A stretch of 64,000 nucleotides of DNA from Halobacteriovorax marinus (GTDB lineage: Bacteria; Bdellovibrionota; Bacteriovoracia; Bacteriovoracales; Bacteriovoracaceae), in assembly GCA_002163155.1 (NCBI GenBank), contig MAAO01000002.1, positions 496,001 to 560,000 of the forward strand, given 5' to 3'. A model generated the notes under the pieces. The model searched no databases and had not been told where the DNA came from. It saw only the letters and a program-made list of their open reading frames with translations. Below are positions 45,337 through 54,453 of the stretch, piece after piece. How positions within the stretch are numbered: position 1 is the first letter of the stretch; each line of letters begins with the position of its first letter. A program made the translations under genes and the position numbers.

Positions 45337-45981
45337 ATGAAAAATATCCTTTTTATTTTCTATATAATTTTCTTTATCTCTTGTGGTGATTACGTAGAGT
45401 TTAAAGAGAGTCCATTGCCGTTTCTCCAAGGAAGGTTTCCTCTCGAAGAGTTAACATTTGAAAATATAAATAATAAAGTTTTAAAAAATAATTGCCTCTC
45501 TTGTCATGGAGAATATGAGGATTTTGAAATTGTTAAATCAAAATCGAATGAAATAATTGAGGCCATGACGAGTGGAAGGATGCCTAAGAATGCTCCTGCT
45601 TTAAGTCGTGAACTGCAAGGTTTATTTAAAGCATGGGTCGAAAAAGGAGCTCCCTTTGGAGATAACCCTCCTCCATCTGGCGGGAGTAATGAGTTAAGTG
45701 CAGAGTGGAGATCAATTTCTAAAAAGGTCATTTTTCCAAAGTGCTTAAGATGTCATAACCCAAACGGTCAGGCGAGCTTCTTAGACCTTAGTACGAGGCA
45801 GAAATTTTTTGAACAAAGAGATTATCTATTAAATGGGTTCTCTGATGTAGAAAATAGTTACCTGTTTGAAGTCTTAAATGATGATGAAGAACCAATGCCT
45901 CCTGCTTCGTCAGGAATTGAAAGATTAACAACTTTTGAAAAAGAAATTTTAAAAGAATGGATTGAGAAGGGTCTTCCTTAA
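45337..45981 (+). CDS. Dihaem cytochrome c lipoprotein
   Basis: A 214-residue protein with a lipoprotein signal ending FFISCGD. Two haem c sites are visible, CLSCHG and CLRCHN, each with a downstream methionine-containing loop (SGRMPKNAPAL and EEPMPPASSG) that would give the sixth ligand. The two halves look like an internal duplication, each ending in a similar helix (FKAWVEKGAPFG and LKEWIEKGLP). It would carry electrons at the outer face of a membrane. It follows the YHS gene by 24 nt and precedes the YceI gene. Confidence 0.88.
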   Translation: MKNILFIFYIIFFISCGDYVEFKESPLPFLQGRFPLEELTFENINNKVLKNNCLSCHGEYEDFEIVKSKSNEIIEAMTSGRMPKNAPALSRELQGLFKAWVEKGAPFGDNPPPSGGSNELSAEWRSISKKVIFPKCLRCHNPNGQASFLDLSTRQKFFEQRDYLLNGFSDVENSYLFEVLNDDEEPMPPASSGIERLTTFEKEILKEWIEKGLP

Positions 45982-45991
45982 AGGATTTGAA

Positions 45992-46522
45992 ATGAAAAAA
46001 ATATTACTAATGTTACTTATTATAAATATCAATGTAGCAAATGCCTCTAAAGTGATTTCTTCAAAGGTTAAGTTTCAAGCAACGGGGAAACCAGCTTTTC
46101 TTAAAATTAATGGAGAAGGAAAATTAGGGGTAACAAAACTTAAGATTGTAGGAAACAAGTTAATAGGTTCAATAGAAGTTGATTTAAATGAACTTGATTC
46201 TGGAATAGAGCTCCGAGATAACCATTTAAAAGAGAATTATCTTGAAACTAAGAAATATCCAAAAGCAATTCTGTATTTAGATCATGCTGATCTTTTAAAA
46301 GGATCTTCGGAGAATACTCTCGAAGCTGTATTGGAGCTACATGGAGTTAAGAAAACTATTGAATTTATCTCTACCATTAAAATTAATGAGAAGGTTTTAA
46401 CTGTCGAGTCTGAGTTTTCTATAAAGCTAAGTGATTTTAAAATTGCAATTCCTTCCTTTCAAGGAATAACAGTGAGTAAGATTGTTAAGTTAAATATCAC
46501 AGCAAAAATTGAGCTTGATTAA
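45992..46522 (+). CDS. Periplasmic YceI-family protein
   Basis: A 176-residue lipocalin-like protein with a signal peptide (LLMLLIININVANA). Conserved YceI features are KVKFQATGKPAFLKINGEG, LDSGIELRDNHLKENYLE, KYPKAILY and LHGVKKTIEF. The family binds polyprenyl or quinone-like lipids in the periplasm and often sits with haem or cytochrome b561 proteins. The ATG at 45992 is preceded by AAGGATTTGA; the longer frame from a TTG at 45962 overlaps the cytochrome gene. Its stop overlaps the next start by one base. Confidence 0.9.
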   Translation: MKKILLMLLIININVANASKVISSKVKFQATGKPAFLKINGEGKLGVTKLKIVGNKLIGSIEVDLNELDSGIELRDNHLKENYLETKKYPKAILYLDHADLLKGSSENTLEAVLELHGVKKTIEFISTIKINEKVLTVESEFSIKLSDFKIAIPSFQGITVSKIVKLNITAKIELD

Positions 46523-47631
46523 TGAAGACCTTAATTACGATATTTTTATTAGTACTTAGCGCTAATACTCTTTCTTATGTTGAGAATGTAACAAAGGGAT
46601 ATGCCAATTGTATGTCATGCCATATTTCCCCAAACGGGGGAGGTATCCTTACTGATTATGGAAGAGTCTTGTCTTCGGCAATGATGAGTACATGGAAAGT
46701 TAGGCCTGGGTTTGAAAATCCTTATTACGGACTATTTAAAAATACGCAGAGTTTAAAACTTGGAGGACAGCTCAGAACTATTCAAGTTCACGCTGAGAAT
46801 AATCAGGTCAAAATTGCCAAGAAATTTGTTATGCAAAATAACTTGGAGTTTGCCTACAAAATAAAAAACGTAAATATCGTAGGGACTATTGGCAGGCAAG
46901 AAGGACCCAAGACCACAAAGAGAAAAGGAGAGTTTCTAAGTGAGAGGCATTACCTATTATGGGAAACATCTGAGGATACAAGAGTTCGTATTGGGAAATT
47001 TAAGCAGCACTTTGGAATAAATACTCCTGATCACACAAGATTTGTTAAACAATCCTTGGGGTTTGGATCAAATTCTGAAACTTATAATTTTGAAGTTTCT
47101 AAGTACTATGACTGGGGAGAAATCAATATTTCTCAGAGTGTAGGTGATTTCTTTGCTCATAAAGCGGACGATTTACAAAAGAGAAACTTAGTCTTTAACT
47201 TTACTCATTATGGCAATGGATCCTCGCGCTTTGGGACTAGTCTTCTTTTGGGTCGAGATTCTCTTAATAAGAGAAGAGTGTACGGAGTTAATGCTGTTTC
47301 CGGTCTTAGTAAAAATACATATTTTCTAAGTGAATTAAATTACGAAAGAAAGATTGAATTAAATAGTTCTGACATTTCTACTGATGCACTGTTTGGGGTT
47401 CATACATTGGGCTACAAGGCATTTAAAGGGGGGACAGGTTACTTTGTCTTTGAACATTCTCAAAATGATCTATCAAAGAATGAGTCTTTGATTTTATCTC
47501 CAGGAGTTGGGGTACAACTCTTACCAATTCCTCACGTAGAGGTTCAATTAGAGTATCAAAGAAGAAGTTATCAGGTCGCAAAGAATAATCCTGAACACCG
47601 ATCTTTTATGATCTTTCACTTATATCATTAA
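46522..47631 (+). CDS. Outer-membrane beta-barrel protein with N-terminal haem c site
   Basis: A 369-residue protein. After a signal peptide (ITIFLLVLSANTLS) comes YANCMSCHISPNGGGILTDYGR with one CxxCH haem site (residues about 30-35). The rest (about 70-369) is a chain of amphipathic beta strands with aromatic ends (RVRIGKFKQHFGI, YGVNAVSGLSKNTYFLSEL) that ends FMIFHLYH, consistent with an outer-membrane barrel. A haem directly fused to a barrel could bring electrons to or through the outer membrane; this is inference. Its ATG overlaps the yceI stop codon by one base. Confidence 0.75.
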   Translation: MKTLITIFLLVLSANTLSYVENVTKGYANCMSCHISPNGGGILTDYGRVLSSAMMSTWKVRPGFENPYYGLFKNTQSLKLGGQLRTIQVHAENNQVKIAKKFVMQNNLEFAYKIKNVNIVGTIGRQEGPKTTKRKGEFLSERHYLLWETSEDTRVRIGKFKQHFGINTPDHTRFVKQSLGFGSNSETYNFEVSKYYDWGEINISQSVGDFFAHKADDLQKRNLVFNFTHYGNGSSRFGTSLLLGRDSLNKRRVYGVNAVSGLSKNTYFLSELNYERKIELNSSDISTDALFGVHTLGYKAFKGGTGYFVFEHSQNDLSKNESLILSPGVGVQLLPIPHVEVQLEYQRRSYQVAKNNPEHRSFMIFHLYH

Positions 47632-47643
47632 TGAGGAGTTTTT

Positions 47644-48276
47644 ATGCAAGAGGAAATAGTAAAAACAAATTTAGATAGAGCAAGTCAGTTTTATTCAATG
47701 ATGAATGAAAGAAGAAGTATAAGAAGTTTTTCAGACAAAGATATTCCTTTGGATGTCTTAAAGGAATGTATTAAAGTCGCAGGTACTGCCCCTAGTGGGG
47801 CAAATCGACAACCATGGTATTTTGCTTTAGTTGTTGATCCAATCCTTAAAGCTAAAATTAGAGAAGCAGCAGAGAAAGAAGAATTAGACTTTTATCAAAG
47901 AAAAGCTTCGGATGATTTTCTAAGAGACCTTTTACCTTTTGGAACTTCTTGGAAGAAAGCACACTTAACTGAGGCCTGTGCATTAATCGTTATATTTTCA
48001 AAGAGTTTTGATTTTATAGGTGAGGAGAAACTAAAATGTTACTATCCCAAAGAATGCGTGGGAATTGCAACGGGAATGCTCATCACTTCTTTACATAGAC
48101 TCGGTATTGGAACTTTAACTCATACTCCAAGTCCCATGAGCTTTCTAAATAATGTATTAGATAGGCCTAGTCATGAAAAAGCTTTCATGATTCTTGCTGT
48201 TGGACATAAATCTTCATCTTATATTCCACCAAAGATTACAAGAAAACCTTTTCATCAGATTTGTGATGTCTATTGA
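47644..48276 (+). CDS. Nitroreductase-fold flavoprotein, iodotyrosine deiodinase-like
   Basis: A 210-residue FMN enzyme: RRSIRSFSDKDIPLDVL, then GTAPSGANRQPWYFALVVDP, then IREAAEKEELDFYQRKA match the reductive dehalogenase branch (IYD-like) of the nitroreductase family, including the conserved EExxFY segment in the substrate lid. It ends VGHKSSSYIPPKITRK. It lacks a signal peptide and is thus cytoplasmic, unlike the four genes before it. Last gene of the operon, with a 7 bp tail overlap with the convergent hydrolase gene. Confidence 0.87.
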   Translation: MQEEIVKTNLDRASQFYSMMNERRSIRSFSDKDIPLDVLKECIKVAGTAPSGANRQPWYFALVVDPILKAKIREAAEKEELDFYQRKASDDFLRDLLPFGTSWKKAHLTEACALIVIFSKSFDFIGEEKLKCYYPKECVGIATGMLITSLHRLGIGTLTHTPSPMSFLNNVLDRPSHEKAFMILAVGHKSSSYIPPKITRKPFHQICDVY

Positions 48277-49175
48277 TTATTAATAAAGTTTAAAATATCT
48301 CTTCTTACGAGTTTAGCAGTTGATTCCTCTTCATTATCAATCTCGTGAAGTGTATTCTTATAGAGTAATGTTTTAAAGTGACGTGCATTTTTTTTAATTG
48401 CTTTTAAAGTCTTATTTGAATTTACGTAGGTGTCAATTCTAGGATCAGATAAGAGTACAAATCCTTTAACTGCTTTAGAGATTTTCCAGCTTCTTCTCGC
48501 TTTATAGGCCTGCATTTGAAGATTAATTGAAAATTTCAATACGTGAGCAGGGCTCGCTGGGTAAATCGCGTCTTCATGGGGATCATTGACTCCAATAAAC
48601 CTATTTGTGGTTAAAGTCCTTATTGTAATTTCATCAATTGGCCAATTAAAGAGTCCTTCGCCTACTAAGTAGCGTGGAGAAATTCCTGGTGCAATTAAAG
48701 TAATAGATTTTACTGTCTTGCCTTTATCTAGATAAGCTTTTTTATAGGCAGCGAGTCCTCCGGTGGACCATCCAATTATATGATACTTATGATTTGCGCC
48801 ATCATTTCTCTTATATTTTGAAATAACTAAATCACCAAGCCTATTTATATTTTGAATTTTCGTGTAATTCATAGATCCAAGGGATCCGCCTTGGCCCATA
48901 TAATCAAAAGCTATAACTCTATATCCATCTTTAATGAGAACTTCAAAAAGAGGATCATGGTTTAACATTGAATCGGCCAGTCCTTGGTAGTAGAGTATAT
49001 TTCCCTTGAAGGGGACATCAGGGTTTGCCTTCAAAAATCCTGTACGAATCGAAATCTTCTTTCCTTTATTTAAAAAATCTATTCTATCCATTTGCCAATT
49101 CAAATAACTACCGGCAATTGAGTTTACACTCATACATAGTGCAAATAGAAATATTGAAGTTTTAATAAACTGCAT
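48270..49175 (-). CDS. Secreted alpha/beta hydrolase
   Basis: A 301-residue serine hydrolase with a signal peptide (TSIFLFALCMSVNSIAG). The nucleophile lies in GWSTGGLAAY, the acid probably in LLSDPRIDTYV and the histidine in KNTLHEIDNEE; the oxyanion region is ILYYQGLADSM. Monoglyceride lipase/lysophospholipase-like order. I start at the ATG at 49175, preceded by TTAGGAGATCCT; the longer frame from 49277 adds 34 residues before the signal peptide. A related secreted hydrolase is at 52896. Confidence 0.83.
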   Translation of the reverse strand: MQFIKTSIFLFALCMSVNSIAGSYLNWQMDRIDFLNKGKKISIRTGFLKANPDVPFKGNILYYQGLADSMLNHDPLFEVLIKDGYRVIAFDYMGQGGSLGSMNYTKIQNINRLGDLVISKYKRNDGANHKYHIIGWSTGGLAAYKKAYLDKGKTVKSITLIAPGISPRYLVGEGLFNWPIDEITIRTLTTNRFIGVNDPHEDAIYPASPAHVLKFSINLQMQAYKARRSWKISKAVKGFVLLSDPRIDTYVNSNKTLKAIKKNARHFKTLLYKNTLHEIDNEEESTAKLVRRDILNFINNQ

Positions 49176-49386
49176 AGGATCTCCTAAATTTGTTTTTCCT
49201 TTATTAAGCAAGACATATGCCATTTCTAAATAATGATTATGGTTATTTAGAGTTTTTAAATATGAATATTTGTTCACATTTTTATGAGGTTGTCTAAATA
49301 TTGAACAACATAGATGTATAAGCTATTAATATTAGTGTCTTTCATTTGGACTGACTTTTGCTCTTTAGGGGGTGGGCGAGGTACTA

Positions 49387-49872
49387 GTGAAAAAAATATT
49401 ATTTACAATTACATTACTTTCTCTTGGCATGACGATTCAGTCTAAGGGTGTGCAACAGATTAAGGTTAAGACCACGTATAAGCGGTCTAAGAAAATCTGG
49501 GGAGTTTATACTCAAAAGAAGCAAGAGTGGTTTAAAGGCAAGAAGAAGCACCGTATTGGGGTCAAGCATGACCGCGTACTCATGCGTAAAGATGGCCATC
49601 TTGTTTTCATCTCTCCAAAAATGAGTTTAGGTGTTTTAAGCTATAATGTTTTAGAAGTTCCCTATGTTAAAACTGGAAAAAAGAAAATCAAAATTGAAGG
49701 TGATAACCTAACAAAATTAGAATTTAATAAAATTCCCATAGTCAAAAATGACGAGCGTTATGAAACGGTTTCTTATAATTGTAAGAACAAGTGGAAAACT
49801 ATTGAATGCACGCAAGTTTTACGTGAAAGAGATCTTGCCAAGGGTGTTTTAAGAGAAATTGCTAGAGAGTAA
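49387..49872 (+). CDS. Small secreted basic protein, unknown function
   Basis: About 161 residues with an N-terminal signal (ILFTITLLSLGMTIQS) and a very basic mature part (KTTYKRSKKIWGVYTQKKQ, KGKKKHRIGVKH), with two cysteines near the end (YNCKNKWKTIECTQ). No family recognised. A GTG at 49387 with GGCGAGG five bases upstream fits better than the GTG at 49372, whose G-rich upstream is too close. The basic surface would suit binding to wall polymers or nucleic acid; speculative. Confidence 0.6.
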   Translation: MKKILFTITLLSLGMTIQSKGVQQIKVKTTYKRSKKIWGVYTQKKQEWFKGKKKHRIGVKHDRVLMRKDGHLVFISPKMSLGVLSYNVLEVPYVKTGKKKIKIEGDNLTKLEFNKIPIVKNDERYETVSYNCKNKWKTIECTQVLRERDLAKGVLREIARE

Positions 49873-49907
49873 TCTATTCTAAATAGGCTAGGTTCGTTTA
49901 GAAGACT

Positions 49908-51467
49908 TTATAGAGCATCGAGTACTCCTGTTAGTTTATCGTAACTTAAATAGAGAAAGTCCTTATTTCCTGCGTTGGTATCAGCGACAGTTCCCTGAGT
50001 ATATCCAAGCATTAGTAATTTACCATTTGTAACTATTATATCAGTTGGACGTTCATGATTACTCTGGTTGGCCGGAGCAAAGTAGGCTCCAGCATACTTT
50101 GCTGTACCTAATTGATCTCCCCAGATAACTGCACCAGTGTCTTTATTGAGAAGTCCTGTAATAATATTTGTATTAGCAGTGTTAGCATCATTATCAAATA
50201 AATCTCCTTGCGTATGACCCGCAAAGAAAACACCATCGTCAGTTACTTTTAATTCATAAATTTCGTCATTGGCATTATTGGCAATAAAGGGAGCGGCACC
50301 AGAAGTCACGGCTCCAAATTGCCTTCCCCAGCGCGCAGCTCCAGCTGACGTTAGAGAGAGAATCACTGAAGCATTACTTGGTGCATTCTCTAAGAAAGCT
50401 AAGCCTCCTGATCCTGAAGCATGCCCTCCAAGATAGATATTATCTGAAGAGTCTTTCGCAAGAGCTCTTAATGTAAAGTTATTTCCGTCTGTGATTCCAA
50501 AAGCAACAGGTTCATCTTCTCCGAAGGTGAAGCTCCACTGCCAGTTATAGGAGAAGTCGGTCTTTATTACAAAGTAATTATACGTGCCGGCTCCTGTGGC
50601 CGAAGCAAAATCCTCACGGCTAATTCCTGTTACTACGATCCCATCACTTAAGGCAACAATTGCTGTAGGTGTTTCAGCTCCTCCTGCGGCGCCGGCTTGA
50701 ATCAAATTATTATTCATCTGAGTAGATGAAACACGATTCCCTTCTAAATCAAATTCGTGAATAAAGATATCGTTTAAGCCTCCTCCTGCATTGATGTAAC
50801 TTCCATTTACTTTACCAAGAATAAAGATACGATCGCCAACTCGATCTCCACCAATAACATTGTCTGCTGTAGCGTTTGCACTATAGGTTTGTTCTAGTTG
50901 TTTTACCCAAGTCACAGTTCCATCTGTACGTGATACCTCAATGGAAAATACGTCGGTGGAGTCTCTTGTTCCTACTAAACTTGAACTTGTATCACCAAAA
51001 ATAATGAGATTTCCATCATTGTCAGTGGTTCCATAGTAAGGTCTTTCATCACCCGTATTATTCGCTAAAGATGTTGTCCCGTAATGCCTATACCAATCTA
51101 CTGTTCCATCTGCATTAAAGTGAGTCACCACGATGTCTCTACCAGCATGTGTTTCAAGCATGTCACTTGAAGTCGCACCCACTAGAAAAAGTCCACCCTT
51201 AGGATCTTCTACCCAAAGTCCAAGTTCCTCATTTGCGGAGAGGTCTGCAAAAGGTCCTCCATTTCCAGTTAGAAATGCGTTACCTATTTGGACTCCTGAT
51301 AAATCAGCAGTAAGGCCTGGAGTCCCAGGTGCAGTTGAAGCTCCACTAGAAATTGAATTTGAACCTGTAGGTGAGGTGATATCTATGCTTCCATTACAAG
51401 AAGTGAGAAGCAATATTGCTAGAATATGAGGATAGAATTGAAAGAATTTAATTATATATTTATACAT
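49908..51467 (-). CDS. Lipoprotein with SBBP-type beta-propeller repeats
   Basis: A 519-residue lipoprotein (signal ending LLLTSCNGS). After a Ser/Gly/Pro linker the body repeats a blade of about 60 residues: DIVVTHFNADGTVDWYRHYG, DVFSIEVSRTDGTVTWVKQL, DIFIHEFDLEGNRVSS, YFVIKTDFSYNWQWSFTFG, VILSLTSAGAARWGRQFG and NIITGLLNKDTGAVIWGDQLG. This is the SBBP/WD-like propeller common on bacterial surface proteins, likely seven blades. Probable surface binding protein; ligand unknown. It stands alone on the minus strand. Confidence 0.8.
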   Translation of the reverse strand: MYKYIIKFFQFYPHILAILLLTSCNGSIDITSPTGSNSISSGASTAPGTPGLTADLSGVQIGNAFLTGNGGPFADLSANEELGLWVEDPKGGLFLVGATSSDMLETHAGRDIVVTHFNADGTVDWYRHYGTTSLANNTGDERPYYGTTDNDGNLIIFGDTSSSLVGTRDSTDVFSIEVSRTDGTVTWVKQLEQTYSANATADNVIGGDRVGDRIFILGKVNGSYINAGGGLNDIFIHEFDLEGNRVSSTQMNNNLIQAGAAGGAETPTAIVALSDGIVVTGISREDFASATGAGTYNYFVIKTDFSYNWQWSFTFGEDEPVAFGITDGNNFTLRALAKDSSDNIYLGGHASGSGGLAFLENAPSNASVILSLTSAGAARWGRQFGAVTSGAAPFIANNANDEIYELKVTDDGVFFAGHTQGDLFDNDANTANTNIITGLLNKDTGAVIWGDQLGTAKYAGAYFAPANQSNHERPTDIIVTNGKLLMLGYTQGTVADTNAGNKDFLYLSYDKLTGVLDAL

Positions 51468-51671
51468 GTAAATCCTGATAATTTAGTCACTAAACTATTC
51501 GTATAATTATAAAGAAAACTTGAAGAATATAGGTCTCTAGATTTGAGAAAACTTTAAAGTCACGTCAAAATAGGTAGTTGTGAATGTAATGATTATAGAG
51601 ACTTCTGGAAACTGCGCAAACTTTATTGGTCATTAAGTATTTTTAGTTTACGAGAGGGGGATTAAACACTA

Positions 51672-52613
51672 TTAAAAGAATTGATAGCCGATACCAAGGC
51701 CAAAGCGTATTCCACTTAAACTCCCCGCATCTTTTGTGAGCTTGTGATACTTAATAAGGCCTGAGTAAGTCATATTCTTACCAAACTTTCTGCCAATATA
51801 GAAAATACTCTTATATCCGGAGAAAGGGTTATTGCTGATGTTATTACTTTCGTAGATTGAATATGAGCCACTTAGCTTTAGAAAAGTTTTTTGAAGGTAG
51901 AGACTTGTTCCCAAAGTAGCATAAATTAACTGGTTAGAATTGAAACTCAGTTTTCCTAGTGAAATATCATTCTCATTCGCTGAAGCAAACCGTTCAAAAT
52001 CGGCACCATAATAGAAATGAAGTCCTTTCATTAAAGGAAGAGATAATTCGTGATAAATGTTGGATCCAATTTCTATTGGAGGATTACTTTTAGATTCATT
52101 TATTCCTGAAACACTTGTAGATGAAATATATGAAACATATAAACTTAGTGACAAAGAGTGCGAATCTCTAAAAACTTTTCGTGCAATTAGGCCTAATGTT
52201 GCAGGAGAGTTCAGCTTATATTTAATACTTGTGCCATTACTAGTGAGCTCTTTATTTTGCGAGGATGAAGCCGAGTAAAATCCTAATAAATTAAACTGAG
52301 AAGAAAAGAAAGACGTATTCTTAAGTGGCTCTGCAAAGTTCCACGAAATGAAGGGAGAGTAGGGAGGAATCACATAAATTTGATCACCTTTTTTGGGTGA
52401 CTTTGTTTTTATATGTTTATTCCACTTTATGAGATCTTCTTCAAAATTTTTTATATCTCTATAGTGATGTAGGTCATGGTCCTTGTATTCTTTTGCTAGA
52501 GCGTTCCATGATCTATCTTCTTTGATTTCTACAATTAAATTTTTTGCTGAAGCAAATTCTATAAGCTTGAATAGCACTAAGGAGTAAAAGAAAAGTATTC
52601 TAAGAAAACTCAT
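51672..52613 (-). CDS. LysM-like domain plus outer-membrane beta-barrel
   Basis: A 313-residue protein. After a signal peptide (ILFFYSLVLFKLIEFASA) comes a segment IVEIKEDRSWNALAKEYKD ... KWNKHIKTKSPKKGDQIYV that looks like a LysM fold (peptidoglycan binding). The remainder is amphipathic beta strands ending GLGIGYQFF, with the terminal phenylalanine needed for barrel assembly. It may tie the outer membrane to the wall. I start at MSFLRILFF (52613); the frame open from 52652 adds 13 residues. Confidence 0.68.
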   Translation of the reverse strand: MSFLRILFFYSLVLFKLIEFASAKNLIVEIKEDRSWNALAKEYKDHDLHHYRDIKNFEEDLIKWNKHIKTKSPKKGDQIYVIPPYSPFISWNFAEPLKNTSFFSSQFNLLGFYSASSSQNKELTSNGTSIKYKLNSPATLGLIARKVFRDSHSLSLSLYVSYISSTSVSGINESKSNPPIEIGSNIYHELSLPLMKGLHFYYGADFERFASANENDISLGKLSFNSNQLIYATLGTSLYLQKTFLKLSGSYSIYESNNISNNPFSGYKSIFYIGRKFGKNMTYSGLIKYHKLTKDAGSLSGIRFGLGIGYQFF

Positions 52614-52895
52614 TTTAAAGATTCCAGGATTAAAATATAAATTTACCAACATTAATAATTTTAGTTAATTCTAGGAGTAATAGCAAGAAGGGTAAAGGGG
52701 TCAATTAAATAGAAATTACCTATATAAGTCTTTGAACCACTAGAGAATAGCCGTGCTTTTAGTAAATCGTAATACTTGACTGTCACAAAGTTGAAAATAT
52801 TACTTAAACCTAGAAAGCATTCGTTTCACCGAGGGTAATTGCTTATAATGATAAAGAATTGAATAGATTCTTAAAAGTTAATTTTGGAGCGTAAA

Positions 52896-53849
52896 ATGAC
52901 CAAGGTCACTATTGTTATTACATCACTACTTCTAATGTTGGGTTCAAATTTAACTTTTGCAGAAGCACCAGCAACTGACTTTGATGCTTTAGAAAATGCT
53001 CCAAAAGTTGAAATTCCAATTGTGGCATTTCATAAAAGTTATGATGAAACAAAACTAGCTTACTATAAATTTAACTCTACTGAGCAATCTGATAGGGCGG
53101 TTATTGTTCTTCATGGTGGAGGTGCTCACTCTTTGTCGGGTTATCAGCATCTAGCAGATACTCTGTCCCGTGAATATTCAACAAATGTATATCTCGTGGA
53201 TCTTCGAGGTCATGGACGTTCAAAAGGTAGAAGAGGTGATGCTCCGAGAGCTAATTCCATCAAGAAAGATTTAAAGTCGTTTGTGAAATTTACTAAGAAA
53301 CAAAATAAGTTAGTTTATGTACTAGGTCACTCATCAGGGGCCGGACTATTATTAAATTATATTTCGTGGAAAAAGAAAATTGAAGTTGATGGTTACTTCT
53401 TTGTCTCTCCGCAGTTTGGTCACAAGGCTAAAATTGAAAGAGATAATCCAACAACTCCTCCTTTTGCGACAATTAAATTATATAAATTTATTATTGCTCA
53501 AAGTACTTTTGGACTTTTCTATGGACATTCTCCAGCAGTCCATTTTAATTACCCAGCTAAAGTTCTTGCAAGAGATCCACTAATAAACACATTCATCACA
53601 AGACATATGTCAGTTGGAATGACTCCTAAAAAACCTGTTAAACAATTTAAAAAGATTGACCAGAAATATGGTCTCTTTACAGGGGAGAGAGATAACCTTC
53701 TTGATCCTTTAAAAGTGACTAAGTACTGTGATTACGCAACTGAAGATATTAATAAGCAATCTGCTTGTGAAATCCTGTATCAGGGTCACTTATCTATTCT
53801 TTTAAAGGTTGGTCATAATGTTGGTGAACTTATTTTAAATTGGAACTAG
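52896..53849 (+). CDS. Secreted alpha/beta hydrolase, lysophospholipase-like
   Basis: A 317-residue serine hydrolase with a signal peptide (IVITSLLLMLGSNLTFA). Oxyanion segment VIVLHGGGAHSLSGYQ, VDLRGHGRSKGRRGDAPR, nucleophile in VLGHSSGAGLLLNY, histidine near GHLSILLKVGHNVGE. This order is typical of monoacylglycerol lipase/PldB-like enzymes. The ATG at 52896 has TTTGGAGCG upstream; the frame could begin at TTG 52884, inside that site. Strong hairpin follows. A likely role in lipid digestion is inferred. Confidence 0.85.
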   Translation: MTKVTIVITSLLLMLGSNLTFAEAPATDFDALENAPKVEIPIVAFHKSYDETKLAYYKFNSTEQSDRAVIVLHGGGAHSLSGYQHLADTLSREYSTNVYLVDLRGHGRSKGRRGDAPRANSIKKDLKSFVKFTKKQNKLVYVLGHSSGAGLLLNYISWKKKIEVDGYFFVSPQFGHKAKIERDNPTTPPFATIKLYKFIIAQSTFGLFYGHSPAVHFNYPAKVLARDPLINTFITRHMSVGMTPKKPVKQFKKIDQKYGLFTGERDNLLDPLKVTKYCDYATEDINKQSACEILYQGHLSILLKVGHNVGELILNWN

Positions 53850-53853
53850 TCAT

Positions 53854-53886
53854 ATAAGTTATTAGAGTTTTTTTCTAATAACTTAT
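53854..53886. terminator. Long hairpin terminator
   Basis: ATAAGTTATTAGA (53854-53866) and TCTAATAACTTAT (53874-53886) form a perfect 13 bp stem with a T-rich loop, between convergent genes. Confidence 0.8.
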
Positions 53887-53896
53887 TTAATATTCT

Positions 53897-54046
53897 CTAT
53901 CTAAAAAGTTTTCTTAAATATTTCTTTTCTTCTAGATTAGTGGTTTTCTTCATTTCGAGGTCTAGATAGAGTTTAGTTTCAGAGTCATTTCTATAGTTTG
54001 AAACAATATTCCAAAATTGATTTAAAAGTTTTTTTAATTTCTTCAT
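53897..54046 (-). CDS. 49-residue basic small protein, unknown function
   Basis: ATG at 54046 is preceded by AAAGGAAATAGTT, a good ribosome site, and the frame ends at TAG 53897-53899. The product starts MKKLKKLLNQFWNIV, continues SNYRNDSETKLYLDLEMKK and ends in EKKYLRKLFR. It is helical and basic without a membrane segment. No family recognised. The clean start signal and the terminator placed just beyond its stop support a real gene. Confidence 0.6.
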   Translation of the reverse strand: MKKLKKLLNQFWNIVSNYRNDSETKLYLDLEMKKTTNLEEKKYLRKLFR

Positions 54047-54136
54047 AACTATTTCCTTTCATTGAATAAACTTAAGGCCAGTTTATTCGAATATAGGAAA
54101 ATGTATTGTTATGATTTTGTTAGAATTATAATGAGA

Positions 54137-54367
54137 TTAATTAAGTGATTTCTCTATTGCTTGTAGAAGCATTCCTCTAGGATTTGCTGCACTTATTTTT
54201 GGAAACTGAATCTTTTTTAAACTCTTCTTCTCGGCATTTACAACTTTAGTCGTCTTAGCAGATTTTGTTTCAGTCTTTGGAATGAGTTTAATATTCTGCG
54301 TGGCCACAGCATTGAGGACAAGAATAAGTATGGCGATAAATTGAATTTTAAAAAAGTCTTTAAACAT
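54137..54367 (-). CDS. Small exported or anchored protein, unknown function
   Basis: A 76-residue product with an N-terminal hydrophobic helix (IQFIAILILVLNAVA) followed by a Lys/Thr/Pro-rich tail (KTETKSAKTTKVVNAEKKSLKK) and IEKSLN end. It could be a short periplasmic peptide or an anchored protein. Composition agrees with neighbouring genes and the 5' end is close to a structured region. No family recognised. Confidence 0.5.
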   Translation of the reverse strand: MFKDFFKIQFIAILILVLNAVATQNIKLIPKTETKSAKTTKVVNAEKKSLKKIQFPKISAANPRGMLLQAIEKSLN

Positions 54368-54453
54368 AGAGTTTAATTATCACATAGTGATTCGCCGCGC
54401 AATAAGCCTGAAAATATTTACTCTATCATCGCCACTGTAAAATAGCCTCGGTG

